The position numbers were made by a program, and so were the translations under genes. The notes below the pieces were generated by a model. It was not told where the DNA came from, made no database searches, and worked only from the letters and a program-made list of their open reading frames with translations. Below, one piece after another: positions 1 through 7,559 of a stretch of 45,281 nt of DNA (its first letter is position 1; every line of letters starts with the position of its first letter). The stretch is from an uncultured Spirochaetaceae bacterium. Lineage in GTDB: Bacteria > Spirochaetota > Spirochaetia > Sphaerochaetales > Sphaerochaetaceae. The stretch lies in the NCBI GenBank assembly GCA_944389275.1, contig CALXLT010000043.1, forward strand, positions 1-45,281, written 5' to 3'.

Positions 1-1
1 T

Positions 2-67
2 GAGAAGGTAGAAAACCTCATAAAACGGATTCTTGAAAATCCAAATTCTCTGAAATACAGGGACTAA
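2..67 (+). CDS. C-terminal tail of a truncated gene, product unknown
   Basis: Reading from base 2, an open frame of 21 codons runs into TAA at 65-67. The peptide is lysine- and glutamate-rich and ends in LKYRD. The 5' part lies outside the window, so no family can be assigned. The frame is AT-rich like the GNAT gene that follows and unlike the GC-rich genes from about 900 onward. It could be a chance open frame, but a short charged helical tail ending 50 bases before the next gene is plausible. Confidence 0.4.
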   Translation, partial: EKVENLIKRILENPNSLKYRD

Positions 68-217
68 ACTGCGATTGAACGCTTTAAATGAGGTTTTTCA
101 GCAACGCTGTGCAGATAGGAGTTTAAAGAAAATGATGCTCCCGCATATCTTGAGTTCTTCCAATCTGTTACCTCAGAGACAGATAATCTTGCGTGCTCGG
201 CAAGGGAAGCTGAGTCA

Positions 218-607
218 TTGACAGTGGAAGATGAACGAGATTTTATCAGTAATCTAAATAATTCAGGATCTTTTTCTGTTATTGCTGCAAACGATGATAG
301 CATATGTGGTTCGTGTGATATCCGGATACAGAACAGCGAACGTCTGAGACATCGTGCAGAGATGGGGATTGCGGTAAGAAAAGAATATTGGGGTACAGGT
401 GTTGCACAGCACATCCTTGAAGAAGCGATAGCAGAAGCGAAGAGGCGGGGAATCAGGATAATTTCTCTGACTGTCCGAACTGATAACAAAAGAGCTATAG
501 CCTTCTATAAAAGAAATGGTTTTGAATTTTCGGGTGTGCTCAGGATGCTGTTCTGCATTGATGGTAATTATGTTGATGGCGAGCAATATGAACTTCTGCT
601 GAAGTAG
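218..607 (+). CDS. GNAT N-acetyltransferase with degenerate 5' end, probable pseudogene
   Basis: The protein shows the GNAT acetyl-CoA fold: a beta4/alpha3 segment (AEMGIAVRKEYWGTGVAQHIL, with the coenzyme A loop around RKEYWGTGVA), then the RTDNKRAIAFYKRNGFE signature and the C-terminal GEQYELLL strand. The listed start is a TTG with no Shine-Dalgarno site. The same frame codes recognisable GNAT N-terminal sequence further up (from 119: EFKENDAPAYLEFF, then SETDNLACS), but it contains no ATG, GTG or TTG before 218 and is closed by TAG at 116-118. The first strand and helix therefore lie upstream of any usable start. The simplest reading is a nonsense or frameshift mutation that removed the true start. 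Base composition is AT-rich compared with the main chromosome, so the gene may have been acquired. The substrate cannot be predicted. Confidence 0.7.
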   Translation: MTVEDERDFISNLNNSGSFSVIAANDDSICGSCDIRIQNSERLRHRAEMGIAVRKEYWGTGVAQHILEEAIAEAKRRGIRIISLTVRTDNKRAIAFYKRNGFEFSGVLRMLFCIDGNYVDGEQYELLLK

Positions 608-711
608 AATATGCTGAAAGAAAAGTATGTCAGACAACAACAATTCTTTTTAGATCCACACCATTTTGCAAAACTCGATATTACCCAAAAAAGCATTGCG
701 AATAAGAAATA

Positions 712-739
712 AGGAGCGGCTTTCCGAAATACCGCTCCT
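712..739 (-). terminator. Intrinsic terminator after tRNA-Val
   Basis: An 8-bp perfect stem AGGAGCGG (712-719) pairs with CCGCTCCT (732-739). On the minus strand it is followed by a U-rich run read from 711-700. It lies 44 bases past the 3' end of tRNA-Val and would end the azlC-azlD-tRNA transcription unit. Confidence 0.75.
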
Positions 740-782
740 CGCTTTGTAAGAAAAGGCTTTGTATCACCTTTTTGTTTATCGA

Positions 783-854
783 TGGGCGCGATTGGGATTG
801 AACCAACGACCCCTACCGTGTGAAGGTAATGCTCTCCCGCTGAGCTACGCGCCC
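783..854 (-). tRNA. tRNA-Val(CAC)
   Basis: The minus strand folds as a full cloverleaf: 7-bp acceptor GGGCGCG/CGCGCCC, D stem GCTC/GAGC, anticodon stem TTACC/GGTAG with loop TTCACAC (anticodon CAC, reading GTG), and a T arm GTTGG-TTCAATC-CCAAT. The discriminator base is A at 783. CCA is not encoded and must be added after transcription. No intron or mismatch disturbs the stems. Confidence 0.95.
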
Positions 855-886
855 TTGCGTGCAGATCATCTTTCTGCACTCGAATG

Positions 887-915
887 ACTATAAATTAAAT
901 CCTTACCTTTGTAAA
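887..915 (-). promoter_or_regulatory. Promoter for tRNA-Val
   Basis: On the minus strand, TTTACA (910-915) and TATAGT (887-892) are separated by exactly 17 bases. Transcription would begin near 880, about 25 bases before the tRNA. The site sits in the short gap after the azlD stop codon, so the tRNA has its own promoter besides any read-through. Confidence 0.65.
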
Positions 916-921
916 CAGGTT

Positions 922-1224
922 CTAGATCATAAGCATAAGAGTCGTCGCGGCGAGCGAGACTATTATCGCAACAATCATGGGTCCCTTGAAGAACGAGACA
1001 GCGAACGCCGCGGTGACGCCTACAAGGCCTGCGATCCATTCCGGTCCGAAATCCGTCAGAGCCAAAGGGAAGATCAGGGCCCCCAGCGACGCGACCGGAA
1101 GCAGCATCATGCACTTGCGGATGAACGCGGGAAGCCGGCTGAGGAACGCGGAAGCGAAGTATGGGATTATGCGCGGCAGGAGCGTTACCGCCGAGCATGT
1201 GAGTATGAGCGCGATCTTATTCAA
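922..1224 (-). CDS. azlD: AzlD-family branched-chain amino-acid exporter, small subunit
   Basis: A 100-residue, very hydrophobic protein with about four membrane segments, matching AzlD in size and in its LLPRIIPYF motif near the N-terminus. AzlD works with AzlC to export branched-chain amino acids and some of their analogues across the inner membrane. The start is taken as TTG at 1224: it follows AAGGAGG by 6 bases, and it gives an 8-base overlap with the end of azlC, a typical coupled arrangement. A longer frame extends upstream, but that part is out-of-frame azlC sequence. It is the last protein gene of the FAD oxidoreductase-azlC-azlD operon. Confidence 0.85.
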   Translation of the reverse strand: MNKIALILTCSAVTLLPRIIPYFASAFLSRLPAFIRKCMMLLPVASLGALIFPLALTDFGPEWIAGLVGVTAAFAVSFFKGPMIVAIIVSLAATTLMLMI

Positions 1225-1921
1225 GTCCAGCCTCCTTGTCCGTATAGATGAATGCGCCGAACAGCGTCGCGAGTATAAGCGAGATAAGGAACGAGACACC
1301 TGTCCCCAATCCTATGACGAGTATCAGAAGGGTGTTCGAGAGAGCGGAGAACGCAGCGACGAATAGCGCCTTCATATGCTTACGTGTCTCCGAGCCCAGA
1401 AGGGACGCGAACATCGCGTAGACCGTGATGACAGCAGCCTTCTGCACCACATCAGGAAGGAATGTGCCAGCGACGTATCCAAGCGCTGTCCCAGATACCC
1501 ACCCCGCATAGGATGTGAATATAAGGCCCGCCATATAGCTATATGAAAGCTCCTGTCCCTTGAACGAGGAGACGGCGAAGACCTCATCTGTGGTGCCGAA
1601 GCCGCACATTATCCTTCCAAGGATCGACTTCCTGTCACGCAGCCTCTGGGAAAGGGACGCGGCCATGAATATATAGCGGCTGTTGATGAAGAACACGGAG
1701 AGCGCTATCTCGAAGAGAAAGGATCCCGCGTTATAGAGATTCATCATCAGGAATTGCCCGGAACCCGCGAAGTTCGTAAGGCTGACCATCACGCCCTCGG
1801 CAAAGCGGAATCCGCTGTTACGCGTCAGGAGCCCGAAAGCGAGGGCTGTCGTGAAATAACCGAGGAATATGGGAAATCCATCATGGATGCCCGAAAGCGC
1901 GTCCTTACCCTTCCTGCCCAT
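1217..1921 (-). CDS. azlC: AzlC-family branched-chain amino-acid exporter, large subunit
   Basis: A 234-residue membrane protein with the AzlC pattern: an early GFPIFLGYF segment, the NFAGSGQF motif, and INSRYIFMAASL in the second helix region, followed by further hydrophobic segments. With AzlD it forms an inner-membrane exporter for branched-chain amino acids. The ATG start at 1921 has a good Shine-Dalgarno site (AAAGGAG, 6 bases away) and overlaps the end of the FAD oxidoreductase gene by 17 bases, so translation is probably coupled. Length is normal for the family. A complete branched-chain amino-acid importer (liv) lies at the other end of the window, so both directions of transport are encoded. 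Confidence 0.9.
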   Translation of the reverse strand: MGRKGKDALSGIHDGFPIFLGYFTTALAFGLLTRNSGFRFAEGVMVSLTNFAGSGQFLMMNLYNAGSFLFEIALSVFFINSRYIFMAASLSQRLRDRKSILGRIMCGFGTTDEVFAVSSFKGQELSYSYMAGLIFTSYAGWVSGTALGYVAGTFLPDVVQKAAVITVYAMFASLLGSETRKHMKALFVAAFSALSNTLLILVIGLGTGVSFLISLILATLFGAFIYTDKEAGLE

Positions 1922-3431
1922 AGTAGTCTCCTTTAAGGCGCAGCGCCGCCTCTGTCCCGTCGATAGCCGCGGATACTATGCCGCCGGCGTATCCTGCGCC
2001 CTCTCCCGCGGGATAAAGCCCCCTTCCCTGCTTCATCCCATCGTCGCGGAGTATCCTTATCGGGGAGGATGTCCTTGTCTCAGGAGCGATGAGAAGGGCG
2101 TCGTTCGTGAGGAACCTCGAGTGGCTCATCCTTCCAAATGCCTTGAGCCCTTCCCTCAGCGACGAGGCGACAAGGGGAGGAAGGACATCGTCAAGGCGCG
2201 TAGGGATGACGCCTGGATGGTATGTTGTACGCAGCACGCCAGAGCGCGGACTATCATCAATGAAGTCCATAAGACGCTCCGCGGGAGCCGCAAAGCCAGG
2301 GTTCCAGCACTTGCGCTCGATCTCCTCTATGTACCTCAGGACGGCAAATGGATCATCTCCCTCCACGTCCTCCCTGCGGATCTCGACAACGATGCCGCTG
2401 TTAGCGAACTCCCCTCTCCTGCTTCTCGGGGACATGCCGTTGACGACAAGGTGGCCCTTCTCCGTGGCCGCAGGCACGACAGAGCCGCCGGGGCACATGC
2501 AGAACGAATACACCCCGCGGCCGGACACCTGCGTGACGAATGAATAGGAAGCGGGAGGAAGATACGGGCTTCTTTTTCCCTCGGCATGGTACTGCATCGA
2601 ATCTATCAGGGCCTGCTTATGCTCAAGGCGCACGCCTACAGCCGTTCCCTTCGGCTCAAGGGCATAGCCAGATGAGTCTAGGAAGCGGTAGACATCCTTC
2701 GCGCTGTGCCCTGTCGCCAGGATCACGGGAGCGATTATCTCCTCCCCTGTGGAGAGCCTCACGCCGATCGTCTCATCGCCCTTACGGATAAGCCCCGTCA
2801 CGAGCGTGGAGAACCTGACTTCCCCTCCGTGGGACAATATGGCGGACCGCATGTTCTCGATGATGGAAGGAAGGGCATCTGACCCGATATGCGGATGGGA
2901 ATCATAGAGGATCTCCTCATCAGCCCCGAACTGGACGAATAGGCGAAGCACCTTGCCGACGTCTCCGCGCTTGGATGATCTCGTATATAGCTTTCCATCG
3001 GAGAAAGCCCCTGCCCCGCCCTCCCCGAAGGCGTAGTTCGACTCAGGATCAAGAACACCCTTCTGCGAAAGGAGCGCCGTATCGCGAAGGCGGGAATGGA
3101 CATCCTTCCCACGCTCAAGGACGATCGGGGCTATCCCATGCTCAAGCAGCGTGAGTGCGGCAAAGAGACCGGCGGGGCCCGCGCCGACGACTATGGCCTT
3201 CCTTCCAGAAGAGCTCTGGAATGCAACCGGCTGGAACCTTGGCTTCTTCTCTCCGGCATACAGGCGGATTCTCATCTGCATCTTTATGTCATGGCGTCTG
3301 GCATCTATGCTGCGCCTGAGTATCGTGAAGCTCTCTGCCTGGATGCCGGCCTTTCTGGAAGCGGCCTTCAGGATGGATCCATCGCAGGCAGCGGCCTCTG
3401 GGGATATCGAGATATCAACATCGCGGATCAT
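1905..3431 (-). CDS. NAD(P)/FAD-dependent oxidoreductase, COG2509-like
   Basis: A 508-residue flavoprotein. After a ~90-residue N-terminal domain comes the dinucleotide-binding motif VVGAGPAGLFAALTLLEHG with the downstream acidic residue in VLERG. Later come an ATG-type motif (LATGHSAKDVY) and the C-terminal FAD contact YPAGEGAGYAGGIVSAA. This layout matches the uncharacterised FAD-dependent dehydrogenases of COG2509. The substrate is unknown. The frame is open upstream to 3512, but ATG 3431 is preferred because a TTGAAC-17-TAAAAT promoter ends 7 bases before it. It heads the operon with azlC and azlD and is divergent from the ABC-F gene. Confidence 0.85.
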   Translation of the reverse strand: MIRDVDISISPEAAACDGSILKAASRKAGIQAESFTILRRSIDARRHDIKMQMRIRLYAGEKKPRFQPVAFQSSSGRKAIVVGAGPAGLFAALTLLEHGIAPIVLERGKDVHSRLRDTALLSQKGVLDPESNYAFGEGGAGAFSDGKLYTRSSKRGDVGKVLRLFVQFGADEEILYDSHPHIGSDALPSIIENMRSAILSHGGEVRFSTLVTGLIRKGDETIGVRLSTGEEIIAPVILATGHSAKDVYRFLDSSGYALEPKGTAVGVRLEHKQALIDSMQYHAEGKRSPYLPPASYSFVTQVSGRGVYSFCMCPGGSVVPAATEKGHLVVNGMSPRSRRGEFANSGIVVEIRREDVEGDDPFAVLRYIEEIERKCWNPGFAAPAERLMDFIDDSPRSGVLRTTYHPGVIPTRLDDVLPPLVASSLREGLKAFGRMSHSRFLTNDALLIAPETRTSSPIRILRDDGMKQGRGLYPAGEGAGYAGGIVSAAIDGTEAALRLKGDYYGQEG

Positions 3432-3467
3432 GCGGATTATTTTAGGAAAGTGCGGAGGTCTGTTCAA
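3432..3467 (-). promoter_or_regulatory. Leaderless promoter of the FAD oxidoreductase operon
   Basis: On the minus strand: -35 TTGAAC (3462-3467), a 17-base spacer, -10 TAAAAT (3439-3444), then 7 bases to ATG at 3431. No Shine-Dalgarno sequence fits, and the predicted transcript would start at or next to the A of the ATG. Confidence 0.7.
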
Positions 3468-3479
3468 TCGCCGCGGCAA

Positions 3480-3496
3480 GATTGTACAATCAATCC
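3480..3496 (+). promoter_or_regulatory. Leaderless promoter and 12-bp palindrome upstream of the ABC-F gene
   Basis: TACAAT (3485-3490) lies 6 bases before the GTG start at 3497, with no Shine-Dalgarno site. The -10 hexamer is embedded in a perfect 12-bp palindrome GATTGTACAATC (3480-3491), which could be an operator. The -35 region (around 3462-3467) coincides with the -35 of the divergent promoter and is a poor match on this strand. Confidence 0.5.
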
Positions 3497-5356
3497 GTGA
3501 ATATCCTATCAATAGAGAATCTAGAGAAGACGCTGAAGGACGAACCGCTTTTCGAAGGTGCCACGCTTGGGCTCGAGGACGGGGAGAAGGCAGGCATCGT
3601 CGGGCGCAACGGTGCCGGCAAGTCCACGTTCCTGAAGACCGTGATGGGAAACCTCACCCCTGATGAGGGGAAGGTCTCCCAGCGCGCCGGCACCGATATG
3701 GCCTATCTTGAGCAGGCCGTGTCCTTCTCCGGCGGCGCGACCGTAAGAAGCTACCTATATGAGTCTTCGGCACGCAAGATACAGACGCTCCTCAGCTACC
3801 GCAAGGCGCTTGACGAGGAGGATGAGAGGAAATACCAGCACCTTTACGAGATGATAGAGAAGGAAGGGCTCTGGGATATCGAGCATGAGTATCTGGCGAT
3901 ACTCGAGAGCCTCGGGGAGAAGATAGATCCGGATCGGACGATGGCAAGCCTTTCAGGCGGACAGCAGAAGAAGGCGGCAATAGCCCGCATCCTCGCGATC
4001 GATCCTGACATACTATTGCTGGATGAGCCCACCAACCATCTTGATATCCGATCGATCGAGTATATCGAGACCTGGATAAAGAGCAGCAGCAAGGCCGTGA
4101 TCATAGTCACCCATGACCGCCATATACTCAACGAGTGCTGCACCACCATATGGGAGCTGGACAGGAAGCGTTTCTACAGGCACCCGGGATCATTCACATC
4201 CTACCTCGAAAGGAGGGAGGAGCGGCTGAGGATGGCTGAGAAGGAGATGGCCAGGATAGAGACGATCCTCAGGCGCGAGCGAGAGTGGCTCATGCGCGGC
4301 CCCAAGGCGAGGACCGGGAAGGACAAGAACCGCAAGGAGCGCATAGAGGAGATGGAAGGCCAGCTCGGAAAGGTCAGGGAGGACAGGCAGCGCTCCTTCT
4401 CATCCCTTGACAGGCGGATGGGAAAGAAGGTCCTTGACGTTGAATCAATCTCCAAGGGCTATGACGGCACAGAGCTCTTCTCCGGCTTCACGTTCTCCTT
4501 CCAGAAAGGACAGAGGATAGGAGTGATCGGAGACAATGGGACAGGCAAGTCAACCCTTCTGGATATCCTCACAGGCCGCATCGAGCCGGACAGCGGAACG
4601 GTGGACAAGGGCGTCAATACATTCTTCGGCTACTACGACCAGCTTGGACGGAACCTAGTATCAGAGAAGCCTATGATCGAATACGCGGAGGATATCGGGA
4701 AGCGCGTCATGCTCTCCGATGGTGAGGATGTGTCGGCATCAAGATTCCTTGAGCTCTTCGGCTTCCCTGTCTCGATGCAGCGCCTTCCGATCTCAACGCT
4801 CTCGGGAGGAGAGAGGCGGAGGCTTTATCTCATCACGAGGCTTCTCTCGAATCCGAACTTCCTCGTGCTTGACGAGCCGACGAACGACCTTGACCTCGAG
4901 ACGATGGAGAATCTCGAGTCCTACATACTATCCTTTCCAGGCACCGTCCTCATATCATCCCACGACAGGACATTCCTCGACCTCACCGTCGACATGCTCC
5001 TCGTGATTGAGGGAAGGAGGATAACGCTCTTCCCCGGCTCCTATTCGGAATGGAAGGAGAGAAGGGACTCAAGCAGGGCCGAGGCGAAGGAGACTGAGAA
5101 GGCGCAGCCTGAGGAGCGGAGGCCGCGCGAGCGGAAGGGACTTTCATACAAGGAGAAGAAGGAGAAGGAAGGCATAGAGGCAAGGATGGAGGAGCTTGAG
5201 GCTCTTATCCAGGATCTTGAAGCCTCCTTCTCCACCCCAGGCGACACGGAGCTCGGGACGCTTCGGGAAAGGACCGATAGGTATGGCGCAGCGAAGGCCG
5301 AGCTTGAGGGAATATCCGAGAGGTGGCTCGAGCTGGCGGAGAAGGAGGAGGGCTGA
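3497..5356 (+). CDS. ABC-F family ATPase, Uup type
   Basis: A 619-residue soluble protein with two ABC domains and no membrane segment. Domain 1 has Walker A GRNGAGKST, signature LSGGQQKK and Walker B ILLLDEPTNHLD. Domain 2 has GDNGTGKST, LSGGERRR and FLVLDEPTNDLD. A charged linker lies between them, and a lysine/glutamate-rich coiled-coil tail follows (about residues 545-619), as in Uup. ABC-F proteins act on the ribosome or, for Uup, on DNA and ribosome-linked processes; they are not transporters. The GTG start at 3497 gives the expected N-terminus (NILSIENLEK), and a -10 box ends 6 bases upstream. A slightly longer TTG start at 3482 is possible. Assignment to Uup rather than another ABC-F subfamily rests on the C-terminal coiled coil. 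Confidence 0.9.
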   Translation: MNILSIENLEKTLKDEPLFEGATLGLEDGEKAGIVGRNGAGKSTFLKTVMGNLTPDEGKVSQRAGTDMAYLEQAVSFSGGATVRSYLYESSARKIQTLLSYRKALDEEDERKYQHLYEMIEKEGLWDIEHEYLAILESLGEKIDPDRTMASLSGGQQKKAAIARILAIDPDILLLDEPTNHLDIRSIEYIETWIKSSSKAVIIVTHDRHILNECCTTIWELDRKRFYRHPGSFTSYLERREERLRMAEKEMARIETILRREREWLMRGPKARTGKDKNRKERIEEMEGQLGKVREDRQRSFSSLDRRMGKKVLDVESISKGYDGTELFSGFTFSFQKGQRIGVIGDNGTGKSTLLDILTGRIEPDSGTVDKGVNTFFGYYDQLGRNLVSEKPMIEYAEDIGKRVMLSDGEDVSASRFLELFGFPVSMQRLPISTLSGGERRRLYLITRLLSNPNFLVLDEPTNDLDLETMENLESYILSFPGTVLISSHDRTFLDLTVDMLLVIEGRRITLFPGSYSEWKERRDSSRAEAKETEKAQPEERRPRERKGLSYKEKKEKEGIEARMEELEALIQDLEASFSTPGDTELGTLRERTDRYGAAKAELEGISERWLELAEKEEG

Positions 5357-5359
5357 TTG

Positions 5360-5388
5360 TTGACCAGTGGCTTTGCTGGTACTATCTT
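5360..5388 (+). promoter_or_regulatory. Promoter for the DUF3737-MATE operon
   Basis: TTGACC (5360-5365), a 17-base spacer and TATCTT (5383-5388), starting 4 bases past the ABC-F stop codon. The transcript would begin near 5395, leaving a leader of only about 9 bases before ATG 5404 and no Shine-Dalgarno site. Confidence 0.6.
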
Positions 5389-5403
5389 ATGTAGGCCTTG
5401 ATT

Positions 5404-6237
5404 ATGAGAACATACAGAAACGAAAGCTTTGATGAGGAAAGAGCCCTATACGGCGAGCACGATATACTTGTATCCGAATGCAGGATAGATGGTCCGAAAG
5501 ACGGCGAGAGCGCCTTCAAGGAATGCTCTGACGTACGCGTGGAGAGGACCTATCTCAACCTGCGCTACCCTTTCTGGCATGACAGCCGGCTTGAGATCAG
5601 CGAGTCTGACATGACGGAGAACTGCCGAGCCGCTCTCTGGTACTCGGATGGCATCAGGATCGACAGGACGAGGATGCATGGCATCAAGGCCCTTAGGGAG
5701 TGCCGCAATATCTCGATAACGCGCTCTGACATCATCTCGCCTGAGTTCGGATGGTCCTGCGACAGCGTCGAGATGAACGACACGAAGGCCGAGGGAGAGT
5801 ACTTCATGATGCGCTCCTCGAACCTGCTTTTCACCAACGTAGACTTCAAGGGCAAGTACTCCTTCCAGTACATACATAACGCGACGTTCCGCAGCTGCCG
5901 CTTCGACACCAAGGATGCGTTCTGGCACGCCGAGAATGTCCTTGTCGAGGACTCAGAGGTCAAGGGAGAGTACCTTGCATGGTACTCGGACTGCCTCACG
6001 CTCAGGCGCTGCACGATAATAGGCACGCAGCCTCTATGCTACTGCCGCCATCTCGTTCTCGAGGACTGCACCATGATAGACACCGATCTCTCATTCGAGA
6101 AATCAGATGTCAACGCCGTCATCAACTCCCCTATCCTCTCGGTCAAGAACCCGCGTAGGGGCTTGATAACAGCGCCATCGATCAAAGAGATCATCAGGGA
6201 TGACGAGACCTCAGAGGCACGGATCGTCATCTCATGA
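5404..6237 (+). CDS. DUF3737 family protein (right-handed beta-helix-like)
   Basis: A 277-residue protein recognised as DUF3737 by its opening (RTYRNESFDEERALYGEHD) and by repeated short units of the type 'x-C-x-D/N-hydrophobic' (for example NLLFTNVDFKG, NATFRSCRFD, HLVLEDCTMID). Such units stack into a right-handed beta-helix. There is no signal peptide or membrane segment, so it is probably cytoplasmic. Function is unknown in the family. Its stop codon overlaps the start of the MATE exporter (ATGA at 6234-6237), so the two are translationally coupled. A TTG at 5398 is an alternative start. Confidence 0.8.
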   Translation: MRTYRNESFDEERALYGEHDILVSECRIDGPKDGESAFKECSDVRVERTYLNLRYPFWHDSRLEISESDMTENCRAALWYSDGIRIDRTRMHGIKALRECRNISITRSDIISPEFGWSCDSVEMNDTKAEGEYFMMRSSNLLFTNVDFKGKYSFQYIHNATFRSCRFDTKDAFWHAENVLVEDSEVKGEYLAWYSDCLTLRRCTIIGTQPLCYCRHLVLEDCTMIDTDLSFEKSDVNAVINSPILSVKNPRRGLITAPSIKEIIRDDETSEARIVIS

Positions 6238-7559
6238 GATCCGCGTTCCTTACCGATAGCATCGGATCATTGTACTTCAGGTATCTCATTCCTTCCCTCG
6301 GGGGTGCCCTTGCCACATCCGTCTACAGCTTCGTTGACACGATCGCCGTGGGACAGGCATGCGGCCCTGATGGGGCCGCGGCCATCGCGGTCATTAACCC
6401 GTTCTTCGCCATAATGTGCTTCATAGGGCTTCTATTCGGTATAGGAGGCTCGGTGATGATGAGCCACGCGAAGGGTGAAGGAAGGGAGGATGACGCTGAC
6501 AAGGCCTTCTCCACGTCGCTTCTGCTCGTCGCGGCCATAGGAGGCATCGCATGGATCCTCTCAGCGCTCTTCATAGATGAGATCCTCATCTTCAGCGGCG
6601 CGGACGAAAGCCTCCTGCCATACGCCAAGGCGTATATCCTCCCGATAGTCGCATCATTCCCGCTTTTTGTCATCAACACGTATATCGCGCCGATGATAAG
6701 ATACGATGAGAGGCCATCGCTTGTGATGAAGGCGGTCCTCACCGGCGGCGTATTCAACATCTTCGGAGACTGGTTCCTCGTCTTCCCGATGGGACTGGAC
6801 ATGTTCGGGGCGGGACTGGCAACGGCTATAGGCGCGCTGATACAGACGCTGATCTACCTATCTCATTTCATAGGAAGGCGATCATCCCTCAGGATAACCA
6901 GGGATGACAGGTTCCTCCACGACGCCAGGAGAATATGCTCGACAGGATTCGGGGCAAGCATCCTCGATATCGCGATAGCGCTCCTGACGATCATAATAAA
7001 CAAGCAGACGATGAGGTACGGAGGACGCGATGAGCTTGCTGTGCTCGGCGTGATAATGACCATCTCCTTCCTGTTCCAGCACCTCTACGCGGGAATCGGG
7101 CAGGCGGTGCAGCCCATCGCCTCGACGAACTTCGGCGCGGGGCAGAGGGAGAGAGCGTGGCGATCATTCACGCTGATGGCGTGGACATCCATCGCCTTCG
7201 GCGTCATATCCTCGCTTATCTCGGCGCTCTTCCCTGCCGCGATACTCAATCTCTTCATGGATACCAATGAGAACGTGCTCCTGATCGGGCCCCACATAGT
7301 CACTATCTACGGCCTCTCGTTCGCGCTGATGGCCCTCAACATAAACATAGTGTTCTTCCTGCAGTCCGTGATGCTTCCCTTCCCCGCTCTCATATTCTCA
7401 GCCTCACGGGGGATCGCCGTGAGCGCGCTGCTTCTATACGTGCTCCCTCTCTTCTCAGGGATGGATGGGATACTCTGGGCGATGGTGCTCGCGGAGGTGC
7501 TTACAGCGGCATTCGCCCTGCCTTATACGCTCCAGGCGCGGAAGAGGCAGCTTTCCTGA
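6234..7559 (+). CDS. MATE family efflux transporter
   Basis: A 441-residue inner-membrane protein with about twelve hydrophobic segments and the MATE layout: an N-terminal GGALATSVYSFVDTIAVGQ segment, the NPFFAIMCFIGLLFGIGGSV region, and a second half beginning near residue 220. MATE proteins export cationic or organic substrates using a sodium or proton gradient. The ATG overlaps the DUF3737 stop codon. The gene ends directly against the stop of the oppositely oriented histidine kinase gene (7559/7560), leaving no intergenic space. The substrate cannot be read from the sequence. Confidence 0.92.
   Translation: MRSAFLTDSIGSLYFRYLIPSLGGALATSVYSFVDTIAVGQACGPDGAAAIAVINPFFAIMCFIGLLFGIGGSVMMSHAKGEGREDDADKAFSTSLLLVAAIGGIAWILSALFIDEILIFSGADESLLPYAKAYILPIVASFPLFVINTYIAPMIRYDERPSLVMKAVLTGGVFNIFGDWFLVFPMGLDMFGAGLATAIGALIQTLIYLSHFIGRRSSLRITRDDRFLHDARRICSTGFGASILDIAIALLTIIINKQTMRYGGRDELAVLGVIMTISFLFQHLYAGIGQAVQPIASTNFGAGQRERAWRSFTLMAWTSIAFGVISSLISALFPAAILNLFMDTNENVLLIGPHIVTIYGLSFALMALNINIVFFLQSVMLPFPALIFSASRGIAVSALLLYVLPLFSGMDGILWAMVLAEVLTAAFALPYTLQARKRQLS

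Noticed and set aside
783..854. tRNA-Val as the integration site of a mobile element
   Set aside because: No integrase gene and no duplicated tRNA 3' end were seen nearby.
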